DNA of 64,000 bases, taken from assembly GCA_022843625.1 (NCBI GenBank), contig JALHNH010000003.1:186001-250000 (forward strand). Direction: 5' to 3'. Below the pieces are notes generated by a model. That model had not been told where the DNA came from. It did no database searches and was given only the letters and a program-made list of their open reading frames with translations. The translations under genes and the position numbers were made by a program. Below, piece by piece: positions 50,614 through 60,163 of this stretch; the first letter of the stretch is position 1, and every line of letters starts with the position of its first letter. This DNA is from Bryobacter sp. (lineage in GTDB: Bacteria; Acidobacteriota; Terriglobia; Bryobacterales; Bryobacteraceae).

Positions 50614-51784
50614 CTTCGAGCGGCGTCCCCGCTTTGCCTCAGACCGCACCGAACATTTTGTCGAAAGTGTGATTCGCGAGATGTCGCGCCTGGCAAACAA
50701 GTATGGTGCTGTGAATCTCGCTCAGGGCTTCCCGGACTTTCCTGCCCCGGCCAGCATCAAGCAGGCTGCAATCGACGCCATCAATGCCGACATCAACCAG
50801 TACCCAATCACTTGGGGCCTCAAGCCCTTTCGTGACGCCATCGCCCGTAAGTACCAAAGTACATACGGGCTCACCTTCGACCCCGAGACCGAAATTACGG
50901 TTACCTGTGGATCTACCGAGGCCATGATTGCCACCCTTCTCGCCACTACCAATCCTGGCGACGAAGTCATCGTCTTTGAGCCCTTCTACGAAAACTACTT
51001 CCCCGATACGCAGATCTGCGGGGCGACTCGCCGGTTGGTTACTCTGCACGCGCCACACTGGACCTTTGAGCCCGAAGAGCTTCGCCGCGCATTCAATTCC
51101 AGGACCAAGGCCATCATCATCAACACGCCGAATAATCCGACGGGCCGTGTCTTCAGCCGCGAAGAACTCGGTTTCATTGCCGGCCTCTGTCAGGAATTCG
51201 ATGCCATCGCCATTACAGACGAGATCTACGAGCACATTCTCTACGATGGCCTCGAACACACCCCGATCCTGAGTCTTCCGGGAATGCGTGACCGTACCGT
51301 GCTGATCAACTCGATGTCGAAGACTTACTCCGTTACCGGGTGGCGAGTCGGCTGGACTCTGGCCTCTGCCGACCTCAGCGCTTCCATCCGCAAGGTTCAT
51401 GACTTTCTCACCGTCGGCGCGGCCTCGCCCTTGCAGCAGGCTGGCGTTCATGCACTCGCATCGGATGCTTCGTACTATGCGGATCTCTCCACCCATTACG
51501 GCGAACGGCGTGAGCTGATCCTCGAAATTCTCACCGAAGCTGGTTTCCAGCCGCTACGGCCTCAGGGGGCTTACTACGTGATGGCAGACATTTCGAAGTT
51601 CGGCTTCGAAAACGACCGCGCCTTTGCCATGCATCTGGTCGAGAATATTGGAGTATCCTGCGTCCCTGGCTCGAGCTTCTTTGAAACGCCCGGAGTTGGG
51701 GATCAATGGGTACGATTCTGTTTCTGCAAGAAGATCGAAACCCTCGAAGCTGCGCGGGAACGTCTGAAGGCGCTGAAGCACTAG
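50570..51784 (+). CDS. PLP-dependent class I/II aminotransferase (kynurenine/glutamine transaminase-like)
   Basis: About 404 residues from ATG 50570, inside the end of the transglycosylase gene; 50522 is the longer alternative. Fold-type I motifs are present: N-L-A-Q-G-F-P-D-F near 49-57, N-P-T-G-R near 189-193, D217-E-I-Y220, and the Schiff-base K251 in S-M-S-K-T-Y-S-V-T-G-W-R. The G-F-P-D-F start and overall pattern are those of kynurenine/glutamine transaminase K and YbdL-type methionine aminotransferases. Exact amino-acid preference is open. No pathway genes are adjacent. Confidence 0.88.
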   Translation: MAILSPRSGVQANNSFERRPRFASDRTEHFVESVIREMSRLANKYGAVNLAQGFPDFPAPASIKQAAIDAINADINQYPITWGLKPFRDAIARKYQSTYGLTFDPETEITVTCGSTEAMIATLLATTNPGDEVIVFEPFYENYFPDTQICGATRRLVTLHAPHWTFEPEELRRAFNSRTKAIIINTPNNPTGRVFSREELGFIAGLCQEFDAIAITDEIYEHILYDGLEHTPILSLPGMRDRTVLINSMSKTYSVTGWRVGWTLASADLSASIRKVHDFLTVGAASPLQQAGVHALASDASYYADLSTHYGERRELILEILTEAGFQPLRPQGAYYVMADISKFGFENDRAFAMHLVENIGVSCVPGSSFFETPGVGDQWVRFCFCKKIETLEAARERLKALKH

Positions 51785-51790
51785 GCCCAC

Positions 51791-52171
51791 ATGTTCCATC
51801 ATTTTCTGATCCCGAAATCGGTTCTGGACGGCAACGGTGCAAGCCCCGCACTCGCTCTTGGTGAAGCAGCAGGACAGATGCTGCAACTCACGCTCGTGAT
51901 CGACACGGTAGTCGAGCAGCAGTCGCTTGAGGTGCACCTTCAGGGTTCGCTCGATGGCGAATCGTGGATCGAGAAGCCGCTGGCTGCATTCCCGCAAAAG
52001 TTCTACATTGGTTCCTCTGTCCTGATCTGCGACCTCACCGCTCATCCTGAATTTCGCTTCATCAGAGCCACCTGGAAGGTGAATCGCTGGGGGCGGGGCG
52101 ATCTGAAACCGCGATTTGGTGTGTACCTCTTTGCCGAGTCAGTTGCGTCAGTTGCGTTAGACTCCAAATAG
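51791..52171 (+). CDS. Hypothetical protein, predicted beta-sandwich
   Basis: A 126-residue protein with no signal peptide or membrane segment. Alternating short strands (L-Q-L-T-L-V-I-D-T-V, L-E-V-H-L-Q-G-S-L-D-G-E-S-W) and a closing F-R-F-I-R-A-T-W-K-V-N-R-W-G-R-G suggest a small jelly-roll, perhaps like carbohydrate-binding or discoidin-type folds. No family named. It starts 6 bases after the aminotransferase and ends 4 bases before the cyclophilin gene, so it is part of that run. Confidence 0.55.
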   Translation: MFHHFLIPKSVLDGNGASPALALGEAAGQMLQLTLVIDTVVEQQSLEVHLQGSLDGESWIEKPLAAFPQKFYIGSSVLICDLTAHPEFRFIRATWKVNRWGRGDLKPRFGVYLFAESVASVALDSK

Positions 52172-52175
52172 CTTC

Positions 52176-53549
52176 ATGATTCTTCGTTCTTCTTTTCTCC
52201 TTTTGTTCGCATTTGCGACCGCTTACGCCCAGACAACAACGGCTCCCACCGTTCGTTTCAAGACCACACTTGGCGACATCGACGTACTCTTGCTGCCTGG
52301 TTCTGCGCCAAAGACAGTGGAGAACTTCCTCAGATATATGAACAAGAAGGCCTACGATGGTTCGGTCTTCCACCGCTCGGTTCGGGACTTTATTGTGCAA
52401 GGTGGCGGCTTTTCAGCCGCGCTTCCCAACCTGCCCGCCATTCCGGCAGACCCGCCCGTGATTAATGAATATCGTGAGTCGAATATCCGTGGCACGATCG
52501 CGATGGCCAAACTCGGGGATGATCCCAACAGTGCCACGAATCAATGGTTTTTCAATTTGTCGAATAACAATGCGGCGATTCTCAACAATCAAAATGGTGG
52601 CTTCACAGTTTTTGGGCGCATCGTAGATAGTGCGAGCCTCGCCGTGATGGACCGAATTGCTGCAGTTCCAGTGCCGAGTCCTGGACCGCTTGCTTCCCCT
52701 TTTAATGAAATCCCTCTGCAAAACTACACGGGTACTTTGCAATCTTCGAATTTGATCGTCGTCAATTCGATCACGCAGATTGAGACTGGGCCTCCGCCGA
52801 CCCTGAGCGAGGCGGGGATTCAAAGCGCTGGCGCTTTTGGTGGCTACAAGACGGCGGCACCCGGTTCTTACCTCGAACTGTTTGGTACCAATCTCGCCGA
52901 CTCGACCTTAGACTGGGGCGCATCTTTTACCAACGCGAATGCTCCCACCTCACTCGGCGGCGTATCTGTAACAGTCGGTGGTCAGCGTGCCTTCATCGCT
53001 TATGTCAGCCCCACACAGGTGAATGTGCAGGTCCCTTCTACTGTGGCACTCAACCAAAGCCTTTCGGTGGTACTTACTTCCAAAGGCCAAACCACTGCCC
53101 CCATCGGGTTCAATATTCGAAGGGTCTATGGCGGCATGCTTGCACCAGCTGCATTCAAGGTCGGCGACAAGCAATTTGTTTATGCAAGCAAAGGCAATAC
53201 AGGGACGATCGTCAGCAACGGAACCATACCCGGGATTGCTGCTGCACCGGCCCGGCCTGGAGAGGCCCTTGTGCTCTTTGGTAGCGGGTTCGGCGACATG
53301 TCCCCAGTCAGCATCCCGATCGCCGGAGCGATTCCCAGCGCACTAGGCCGCCTGCAGTTTCCCGTTACGGTGAAGATTGGCGGCATTGACGCAGCGGTGC
53401 TATTCGGCGGGGTGGTACCGCCTTTTGTTGGGCTCTACCAGTTCAACATCGTAGTCCCACCTGACGCACCCAGCGGCGATCTTCTGATGGAGATTACGCA
53501 GAACAATCAGCCGATCGCGCAGACGCTCTACCTGCCTGTGCAGCGTTAA
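52176..53549 (+). CDS. Exported cyclophilin-type peptidyl-prolyl isomerase fused to TIGR03437 domain
   Basis: A 457-residue exported protein (leader M-I-L-R-S-S-F-L-L-L-F-A-F-A-T-A-Y-A-Q). Residues about 25-205 are a cyclophilin domain with Y-D-G-S-V-F-H-R-S, F-I-V-Q-G-G-G-F and W-F-F-N-L-S. Residues about 215-457 are a TIGR03437 domain (Y-V-S-P-T-Q-V-N-V-Q-V-P and later L-F-G-S-G-F-G, Y-Q-F-N-I-V-V-P). The fusion suggests a periplasmic or outer-surface folding helper joined to a lineage-specific module. The active-site Arg is present in F-H-R. It converges with the GH5 gene, overlapping 4 bases. Confidence 0.88.
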   Translation: MILRSSFLLLFAFATAYAQTTTAPTVRFKTTLGDIDVLLLPGSAPKTVENFLRYMNKKAYDGSVFHRSVRDFIVQGGGFSAALPNLPAIPADPPVINEYRESNIRGTIAMAKLGDDPNSATNQWFFNLSNNNAAILNNQNGGFTVFGRIVDSASLAVMDRIAAVPVPSPGPLASPFNEIPLQNYTGTLQSSNLIVVNSITQIETGPPPTLSEAGIQSAGAFGGYKTAAPGSYLELFGTNLADSTLDWGASFTNANAPTSLGGVSVTVGGQRAFIAYVSPTQVNVQVPSTVALNQSLSVVLTSKGQTTAPIGFNIRRVYGGMLAPAAFKVGDKQFVYASKGNTGTIVSNGTIPGIAAAPARPGEALVLFGSGFGDMSPVSIPIAGAIPSALGRLQFPVTVKIGGIDAAVLFGGVVPPFVGLYQFNIVVPPDAPSGDLLMEITQNNQPIAQTLYLPVQR

Positions 53550-54715
53550 AGACGGCGGGCGATTGCCTGCCAGACTTTGTTGGTTTTGCGACTGGCATAA
53601 AGCTCGACATAGCGCTTCTCTAACCCACCCTTGTCCGAAAAGGCCCAATACCATTGGGGAGGAGGAGCGGTGCCTAGTTCATAATCCATAGCTTCCCAGC
53701 TGTCCTCGCGGAAGCTATAGAAGAGCCAATGCCAGCGTTCCCGCTGAAAGATATCGATCAGGTCGCTTAAATATTCAGCCGCTCCCGGGCAACGCCTGCC
53801 GCACCCGAACTCACCAATCAGCAATCGCTCCGGCCCCAATTGGTTTCGCTTCATCCAGTTTCGAACCGGATCAAAGAAGCGATTCAACCAGGCAGCACCC
53901 GTTGCAATCTTTTCCTGATTTTCTTCCAGTTGAACGATGCCCGGATAGCTCAGCCTGCCCTGATGTTTGCGCCACGTGGTGTATTCGTAAGGTTCATACA
54001 TGTGGACGGAATAGAGCACCCGCTCGTCGGCCAGTACTTCGGTCTCAGGCAAGGCCCAGGGCGTCCCATACAATCCGCTCTCGACAATGAGTGGCACACT
54101 GGAATCCACGCTTCGAACTCCCTCCACCAGGTGCCTGTGAAACAAGTTCAAGTCGCCAGCGGTGCCACGTACCTTCTCGTACCATTGCGCATGCTTGCCG
54201 CTCCACAATCCGGCAAGCCCCAGCTCCACTTCGGGGGCGGGCTCGTTGTAGAGATCAAGGCCGGCGATGGCCGGATGCCCCTTCAATGCAGTGGCCAGAT
54301 CTTTCCAGAATTTTTGCGACTGATCCCAAAAACTTTTCTCCCGCCAGATCCTCCCGTCCCTGCGATTGCCATTCATCTGCCTCCAGCGGGCACCGGGCAG
54401 AGTGAGCGGCACAAGCACGGCCCTGATCCCGGCCTGATCGAAACGATTCAGAATACGAAGCAACTCTTTCAGGTGTGCTGATGTCAGGTGCCGGTAATCA
54501 TCGGCCGAGCCGATCAGATAATCGCGCCCGCCCCATTTCTCATAGCTCAGTCTGACGGTACGGATCTTTGCTTCCAGGGCCGCACCGATCCACTCGTCGC
54601 TAACATGGCGATTGAAACAATTTGTGCCCTTCCGCTGCAGCGCCCACGGTGCCGCATTTGCTCCTTGCGTCAGCGGGCAACCAAGTAGTGTTGAGAGGGC
54701 TGCGCGCCTGTTCAT
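53546..54715 (-). CDS. Exported GH5-like glycoside hydrolase
   Basis: A 389-residue enzyme with a twin-arginine-like leader (M-N-R-R-A-A-L-S-T-L-L-G-C ... A-N-A-A). The TIM-barrel clan A signature is complete: the acid/base E158 in L-Y-N-E-P and the nucleophile E302 in I-G-E-F-G, with a conserved R in V-R-L-S-Y near 55 and H-M-Y near 238. GH5 members hydrolyse beta-1,4-glucan, mannan or related linkages. The precise substrate is not readable. It diverges from the hybrid kinase across 64 bases. Confidence 0.85.
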   Translation of the reverse strand: MNRRAALSTLLGCPLTQGANAAPWALQRKGTNCFNRHVSDEWIGAALEAKIRTVRLSYEKWGGRDYLIGSADDYRHLTSAHLKELLRILNRFDQAGIRAVLVPLTLPGARWRQMNGNRRDGRIWREKSFWDQSQKFWKDLATALKGHPAIAGLDLYNEPAPEVELGLAGLWSGKHAQWYEKVRGTAGDLNLFHRHLVEGVRSVDSSVPLIVESGLYGTPWALPETEVLADERVLYSVHMYEPYEYTTWRKHQGRLSYPGIVQLEENQEKIATGAAWLNRFFDPVRNWMKRNQLGPERLLIGEFGCGRRCPGAAEYLSDLIDIFQRERWHWLFYSFREDSWEAMDYELGTAPPPQWYWAFSDKGGLEKRYVELYASRKTNKVWQAIARRL

Positions 54716-54779
54716 ACCAGCAGCGTAGCGAAATAATGACTAAGAATTATCCTGCTGGCCCGATAAGTCAATCAGCATT

Positions 54780-56828
54780 TTGTTTTCCTCACTGAGTTGC
54801 AAATCCATTCTGGCGCTCTCTGGCGGCATTCTTGCCGTTGGTTTTGCGATTTGGATGCACTTTCGTGAGCCTCACTGGGACCGTGACAGAGTCTGGAAAA
54901 TTGGGACTGACAACACTCTGCCCTTCCACGGTCTCTGGGATATTCCAGGAAAGCTGCCTCAGCCAATCGGGATTGCCGGGGGGCTGATTGCCGCCGCCGC
55001 CAAGCGTCGCGGCGTCAAACTCGAATGGTCCGTCCTGCCCGTAAGTTCCCTCAGTGCGGGCAAAGTAGATCTTTGGCCGATGAACACATTCGCCGTCGCC
55101 ACTCTGGGTATTGCGATTACCCGTCCATTCGTTCGGGATTCGCTCGTTGTTGTTGCCCGGGAAAAGGCCTGGCAGCGCCCTCAATTGAACGAGGAAACGC
55201 GTAGGGTGCTCATGAGGAAGACGCTGCAAGCCACACTCGGCCGGCAGCTCTTTCCAAAAGCGCATTTCATGGATATGGAAGGCCGGCGAGAGGGCATTGT
55301 GGCTCTCTGCTCTGGTGCTGCAGAACTGCTCCTGATGGAAGCCCGCCCTCTACAGGCCAATTTGCTTCAGCCTCCCGCCGAATGTATTCAGACTGAGTTG
55401 CAGATTACGGGGCTTGATCTTCCCCCGAGAGAACTTGGTATCGGGTCCTCTCTTGAGGCAAGAGCGGTCGCCAACCTTTTGCGTGACGAAATAGACCTGA
55501 TCATCGATGACGGCAGCTATAAGTCTGTTCTCAAAGACTGGGCTTATTTTGCCGGCGGCGATGTAGATCTGATCTACAGGGAAAACTCGGCCAGGAGCGC
55601 CACTCGAACATCCGTCGCTCTTGTTGCCGTGCTGCTGGTGCTTGTGATAGCCCTCTGCTGGTTTGTAGTTCTCATGCGCCGTTCGCAACAGGAGGCACTT
55701 GCCGCCAATGAGGCCAAGACGCAGTTTCTTGCCAACATGAGCCATGAGATCCGCACCCCGCTCAACGGAATTCTGGGTCTCTCTGAAGTGCTTCTCCGAT
55801 CCCCGCTCGATGAGGATCAGAACAAGCTCGTGACGATACTTCGAAGTTCCGGCAAGAATCTTCTATGCATCGTCAACGATGTTCTCGATCTCGCCCGTGC
55901 CGTTCACGGGCAATTTCAACTTCAGCCGGAGGCGATCATCCTCAACGAGCTGATCGAAGACAGTCTGCGGCCTTTTGCCATTGCTGCAAAAGAAAAGCGG
56001 CTTGAGTTTCAGGTTGCTGGGCTTCATCAGGTTCCAGGTCATGTGATGGCCGATCCTGTCCGGCTGAGGCAAATTGTAGTCAATCTTGTCGGCAACGCGA
56101 TCAAGTTTACCGACAATGGGAGCATTCGGATTCAACTTGCATTCGAAACCTCTCAACTGATGCTCAGCGTTTCTGACACCGGGATTGGCATCTCGGATTC
56201 GGGTAAGCAGCATTTGTTTGAGAAGTTCTTCCAGGCCGACTCTTCGATCTCTCGACGCTTCGGTGGTACAGGTCTTGGTTTGTCCATCGTGCATGATTTG
56301 ATCTCCTCGATGGGTGGCACTATCGAAGTCGAGAGTACGCTTGGCAAAGGCTCAACCTTCAAGGCCTCAATCCCGATTCAGCTTCTAACAACTGCAACCA
56401 AAGCGCCCCGGAAAATCCCGGTTGATCCCCTGCCACCTGCTGCCGCTCATATCCTTGTGGTCGAAGACAACAAGGTGAATCAGTTGGTTGCGCAATCTCT
56501 GCTTGAAATGATGGGCCATCATGTGACACTGGCCTGCGACGGCGCTGAAGGCGTCGCCGCCTGGAAGACCGGCAGTTTTGATGCCATCCTCATGGATTCA
56601 CATATGCCGAACATGGACGGGGCTCAGGCCACTGCCGAGATCCGCAAGATGGAACTGCCAGAATCAAGAATCCCTATCATCGCCCTTACCGCCTCCGTGA
56701 TGGGCAGCGAAAAAGAACGCTGTTTCGCCGCCGGAATGGACGACTTTCTCTCCAAGCCCATACAGGTTACAGATCTGAATCGAGTTCTGAACCACTGGCT
56801 CAGCCAGAATTCTGTCCCGAATTCTTAA
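54780..56828 (+). CDS. Hybrid sensor histidine kinase with periplasmic solute-binding-type domain
   Basis: A 682-residue membrane kinase starting at TTG 54780. Helix 1 is at about 9-27. A periplasmic family-3 solute-binding-like sensor follows ([11 protein letters not shown] to about 270), then helix 2 at about 275-297. The HisKA box holds H322 in [12 protein letters not shown], and the ATPase domain has [17 protein letters not shown] and G-T-G-L-G-L-S. A C-terminal receiver has D606 in L-M-D-S-H-M-P and a late K-P. No separate regulator is adjacent, so the signal may go through a distant phosphotransfer protein. Confidence 0.9.
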   Translation: MFSSLSCKSILALSGGILAVGFAIWMHFREPHWDRDRVWKIGTDNTLPFHGLWDIPGKLPQPIGIAGGLIAAAAKRRGVKLEWSVLPVSSLSAGKVDLWPMNTFAVATLGIAITRPFVRDSLVVVAREKAWQRPQLNEETRRVLMRKTLQATLGRQLFPKAHFMDMEGRREGIVALCSGAAELLLMEARPLQANLLQPPAECIQTELQITGLDLPPRELGIGSSLEARAVANLLRDEIDLIIDDGSYKSVLKDWAYFAGGDVDLIYRENSARSATRTSVALVAVLLVLVIALCWFVVLMRRSQQEALAANEAKTQFLANMSHEIRTPLNGILGLSEVLLRSPLDEDQNKLVTILRSSGKNLLCIVNDVLDLARAVHGQFQLQPEAIILNELIEDSLRPFAIAAKEKRLEFQVAGLHQVPGHVMADPVRLRQIVVNLVGNAIKFTDNGSIRIQLAFETSQLMLSVSDTGIGISDSGKQHLFEKFFQADSSISRRFGGTGLGLSIVHDLISSMGGTIEVESTLGKGSTFKASIPIQLLTTATKAPRKIPVDPLPPAAAHILVVEDNKVNQLVAQSLLEMMGHHVTLACDGAEGVAAWKTGSFDAILMDSHMPNMDGAQATAEIRKMELPESRIPIIALTASVMGSEKERCFAAGMDDFLSKPIQVTDLNRVLNHWLSQNSVPNS

Positions 56829-56895
56829 ATTTCCTTTACTGCCAGACTGCAGCCATTCTTGTTTGGCGATATGATTGGGGCAAGAGGATTTGCTC

Positions 56896-57357
56896 ATGAA
56901 ACCTTATCAGAAATTTGGCTTTGTCATCGGAATTGTAGTAGGTACGCTGGCCTGGCTGGCTATTGGCGGAGTTAATGAAACGAAGACCTACTACAAAACG
57001 GTAGCGGAATTGCAGCAGATGGGAGACCGCGCTCAGGGCAAACGCCTTCGAGTTGGTGGAGATGTAGTCAAGGGCTCGATTCAGCGCAGTGGCAAAGAAG
57101 TCAGCTTTCATCTGGTGCAACAGGATGGTGTCGCCAAGGGGCAACTGCTAAAGGTCACCTATACCGGCAGCGACCCGCTGCCCGACACATTCCGTGATGA
57201 CGCACAGGCCCTCGCCGACGGTCATCTCAATGCCGATGGCAGCTTCAATGCCAACAAGATTCAGGCCAAGTGCGCTTCGAAATACGAAGCCAAACCTGGT
57301 CAGATCAAACCCGGCACCGAGCCCACCAACAACATGTCCAAGCCAAGCCGCAGCTAG
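56896..57357 (+). CDS. ccmE: Cytochrome c maturation protein CcmE, CxxxY variant
   Basis: A 153-residue haem chaperone from ATG 56896 (AGAGGA 8 bases upstream). One N-terminal membrane helix (about 8-25) anchors a periplasmic OB-fold with V-G-G-D-V-V-K-G-S and V-T-Y-T-G-S-D-P-L-P-D-T-F. The haem-attachment site reads K-C126-A-S-K-Y130, i.e. CxxxY in place of the usual HxxxY. I recall this variant from archaea and some bacteria with a modified System I. The haem would then bond to Cys rather than His. It opens the ccm cluster. Confidence 0.88.
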   Translation: MKPYQKFGFVIGIVVGTLAWLAIGGVNETKTYYKTVAELQQMGDRAQGKRLRVGGDVVKGSIQRSGKEVSFHLVQQDGVAKGQLLKVTYTGSDPLPDTFRDDAQALADGHLNADGSFNANKIQAKCASKYEAKPGQIKPGTEPTNNMSKPSRS

Positions 57358-57381
57358 CGGCAATCGGAGTAATACTTCCAT

Positions 57382-59406
57382 ATGGAAAATGTCGGCGCAC
57401 TATCGCTGCTTCTGGCCTTCTGCGTGGCCATCTTCGCACTGTTCAGCTCCATTGTCGGCGGCTGGCGAAAAAACCTGTTTTTAGTTGCCGCAGCGCAGAG
57501 GTCAGTCTATCTGGTCTGGGCCTTGATCACCACTGCGAGCGGTCTCCTGCTCTATGGCCTGATTGAAGGCGACTTCCGCCTTCAATACGTTGCATCGCAC
57601 TCCAACAAGACGATGCCTCTGCTGTATAAGATCACAGCGTGGTGGGGTGGACAGGAAGGATCGCTGCTCTTCTGGAGCTGGATTCTTTCCTGCTATGGTG
57701 CCGTTGTTGTCTTCACCAATCGCAAGCAATTCAAGACGATGATGCCCTGGGTGATCGGGGTAATCATGTTTACCCAAGTCTTCTTTCTGATCCTCAACAA
57801 TTTCGTTGTACCGCCGTTTCAGCTTTGGGCGATTGGCCGAGGCATCATTACCTTGCCCGATGGTCAGGGACTCAATCCATTGCTCCAGACACCTTCGATG
57901 GCCATCCATCCACCGATGCTTTATCTCGGCTATGTCGGTTTCATCGTTCCTTTTGCTTTTGCCATCGCTTCCCTGATCACCAAACAACCCGGTGACGAGT
58001 GGATCCACACCACGCGCCGCTGGACTCTGGTTACTTGGCTCTTCCAGACGATCGGCATCACGCTCGGAATGGGCTGGGCTTATTACGTGCTTGGATGGGG
58101 CGGTTACTGGGCTTGGGACCCGGTCGAGAATGCAAGCGTCCTTCCCTGGATTACCGCAACAGCCTTTCTGCACAGCGTTATGATGCAGGAGAAGCGCGGC
58201 ATGATGAAGGTGTGGAATATGGTGCTTGTCTCTTCCACCTTCTTCCTCTGCATCTTCGGCACCATGCTTACCCGAAGCGGCCTCGTACAGAGCGTGCACG
58301 CATTTGGTATTTCTTCGATCGGTAATTACTTCGCTACATTCCTCGCGATCGGCATTGCCGCCACCGTGTGGTTGATCCTTGATCGCCTGGACTTCCTCAA
58401 GAGCGAATCTCATCTGGAATCGGTTGTGAGCCGTGAATCCGGCTTCCTGTTCAACAATCTTGTTTTGCTGGCTAGTTGTTTCGCCGTCCTCTGGGGCACC
58501 TTGTTCCCGGTTATCAGCGAAGCCGTTACCGGCGAGAAGATCAGCGTCGACGCGCCTTTCTTTAACAAGGTCAATATTCCGATCGGCCTCTTCCTTCTTT
58601 TCCTGACCGGAGCCGGCCCTCTGATTGCCTGGCGGCGCAGCTCGCCCGACAGTCTCCGGCGCAATTTCATGTGGCCCACCATTGCCATGTTTGTTTTGAT
58701 GGCTGTTCTCTTTGGTGCCGGCATCCGCAACGAGTATGCGCTCCTCAGCTTTGGCCTCTGCCTCTTTGTCACTGCGACCATTGCCAGTGAATTTGTCAAA
58801 GGCGCAATCGCCATCGCTCACAAAGAGAGCATGAATATTGTTCGCGCCACTATCGAGTTGACCTATCGCAACACCCGCCGCTACGGTGGCTATCTGGTTC
58901 ACATGGGCGTTGTCGTGATGTTTGTTGGCTTCACTGGTGCGGCCTTCAACAAAGACCTGATCGTAGAAGCATCGATGGGGAAGTCCTTCAATATCGGTCG
59001 CTATGAACTCAAGATTACCGACATCAACGATGGCGTCGAGGCAGACTATGCCTGGAGTAAGGCGAAAATCGATGTGATGGTGGATGGGCAGAAGATCGAC
59101 ACTATGGAGCCCGAGCGGCGCATCTATACAGCCAGCCGTCAGCCCACCAGCCACGTGGACATCCGTCGTCGCCTGAACGAAGATCTCTTTCTGAATTTTG
59201 CGGCAAGGGCGACACAGGGCCAGGGTGCCGTAATCCAGGCTTATGTGTTTCCGCTCGTGAGTTGGATCTGGGTCGGCTTCTGGGTTGTCCTCTTTGGCAC
59301 AATCATCTGCCTGATTCCTTCCAAAATCAAATACAGCTACGCCCGCACTGAGGTGGTTGGAACCACGGCCGCTAAGGTACCCCAGGAGTCTCATGCAAAG
59401 ACTTAA
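57382..59406 (+). CDS. ccmF: CcmF, haem lyase of cytochrome c maturation
   Basis: A 674-residue polytopic protein with about 15 membrane segments. The haem-handling WWD motif reads W-G-G-Y-W-A-W-D-P-V-E-N-A-S near residues 235-250. Conserved His residues lie in flanking loops, and a C-terminal periplasmic domain holds F-N-K-D-L-I-V-E-A. It transfers haem from CcmE to the CxxCH of apocytochromes, normally with CcmH. It follows ccmE by 24 bases and overlaps ccmH by 14. Confidence 0.93.
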   Translation: MENVGALSLLLAFCVAIFALFSSIVGGWRKNLFLVAAAQRSVYLVWALITTASGLLLYGLIEGDFRLQYVASHSNKTMPLLYKITAWWGGQEGSLLFWSWILSCYGAVVVFTNRKQFKTMMPWVIGVIMFTQVFFLILNNFVVPPFQLWAIGRGIITLPDGQGLNPLLQTPSMAIHPPMLYLGYVGFIVPFAFAIASLITKQPGDEWIHTTRRWTLVTWLFQTIGITLGMGWAYYVLGWGGYWAWDPVENASVLPWITATAFLHSVMMQEKRGMMKVWNMVLVSSTFFLCIFGTMLTRSGLVQSVHAFGISSIGNYFATFLAIGIAATVWLILDRLDFLKSESHLESVVSRESGFLFNNLVLLASCFAVLWGTLFPVISEAVTGEKISVDAPFFNKVNIPIGLFLLFLTGAGPLIAWRRSSPDSLRRNFMWPTIAMFVLMAVLFGAGIRNEYALLSFGLCLFVTATIASEFVKGAIAIAHKESMNIVRATIELTYRNTRRYGGYLVHMGVVVMFVGFTGAAFNKDLIVEASMGKSFNIGRYELKITDINDGVEADYAWSKAKIDVMVDGQKIDTMEPERRIYTASRQPTSHVDIRRRLNEDLFLNFAARATQGQGAVIQAYVFPLVSWIWVGFWVVLFGTIICLIPSKIKYSYARTEVVGTTAAKVPQESHAKT

Positions 59407-59869
59407 GACTCTCGCCCTGCTCGCGCTTCTGACAACGCTATCGATTGCGCAAAACCCGATGGACTTCATCTCTCCCGAGATCAAGCGTGTCGGCATGAAA
59501 CTAGCCTGCCTATGCGGAAGCTGCCGTAATTCAGTAGGCGATTGTTCGATGATTGCCTGTGGTTATGCCTTTCCGGCCAAGCAGAAGATCAAGCAACTCC
59601 AGACCATGGGTGCCAGTGATCAGAACATCGTCGGGCGCTTTGTAAAAGAACAAGGCCGCAAGGCATTGGCTGAGCCTGAAGCTACGGGCTTTGGCTTGCT
59701 CGGCTGGCTGATGCCGGGTTTCGCCGCCCTGATTGGTCTGATCGCAGTCGGCGTTTATATCAAGCGCTTCCGTAACCCAATGCCCCCGCCTGAAGTACCT
59801 GTAGAAGCAACCGCTCTCGCGGCTTACGAGTCGACGGCGGCCAAAGAACTCGATCGAATGGAATCCTAG
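59393..59869 (+). CDS. ccmH: CcmH-like thiol oxidoreductase, cysteine-rich variant
   Basis: About 158 residues from ATG 59393 (CAGGAG upstream; the longer reading from 59357 is rejected). A signal-like helix (L-A-L-L-A-L-L-T-T-L-S-I-A-Q) precedes a CcmH domain with C39-L-C41-G-S-C44 and extra C51 and C56. The following helix pair (I-K-Q-L-Q-T-M-G-A-S-D-Q-N-I-V) is typical of CcmH. A membrane segment lies at about 103-122. CcmH reduces apocytochrome thiols. The five-cysteine pattern departs from the usual L-R-C-x-x-C-Q. Confidence 0.8.
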   Translation: MQRLKTLALLALLTTLSIAQNPMDFISPEIKRVGMKLACLCGSCRNSVGDCSMIACGYAFPAKQKIKQLQTMGASDQNIVGRFVKEQGRKALAEPEATGFGLLGWLMPGFAALIGLIAVGVYIKRFRNPMPPPEVPVEATALAAYESTAAKELDRMES

Positions 59870-59878
59870 ACCGCCCTC

Positions 59879-60163
59879 ATGATCATCGCTATTGCCATCG
59901 GGCTCACGCTCCTCGTGCTTGCCCTTAGTCTGTTCATCCGTGAAGCGGATCTTCCCAAGCTTCCTCCTGAAAACCCCTTCAAGATCTTCGACGAGCGCAA
60001 AGCGCGCATCTATGAAAACCTTCGGGATCTTCAGTTTGAGCTGCGGCTGGGCAAGCTGTCGGATGAGGATTACGCCAAATCGAAACACAGCCTCCAGAGC
60101 GAACTCGCCCAGGTACTGGCCGATGTGGATGCACTCAAAGCCAGCCTTGGAGCGTCGAAATGA
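59879..60163 (+). CDS. CcmI-like small membrane protein
   Basis: A 94-residue protein with one N-terminal membrane helix (about 2-20) and a charged coiled segment (E-L-R-L-G-K-L-S-D-E-D-Y ... L-Q-S-E-L). This resembles the N-terminal domain of CcmI/CycH without its TPR part. In other System I organisms CcmI holds apocytochrome for CcmFH. It lies 9 bases after ccmH and overlaps the next gene by 4. The assignment rests on position and topology. Confidence 0.6.
   Translation: MIIAIAIGLTLLVLALSLFIREADLPKLPPENPFKIFDERKARIYENLRDLQFELRLGKLSDEDYAKSKHSLQSELAQVLADVDALKASLGASK

Noticed and set aside
57502..59496. A 664-codon open frame on the - strand opposite ccmF
   Set aside because: Its product is rich in H, D, E and G without recognisable domains, and it is a codon-usage shadow of ccmF, whose WWD motif and membrane pattern are clear.
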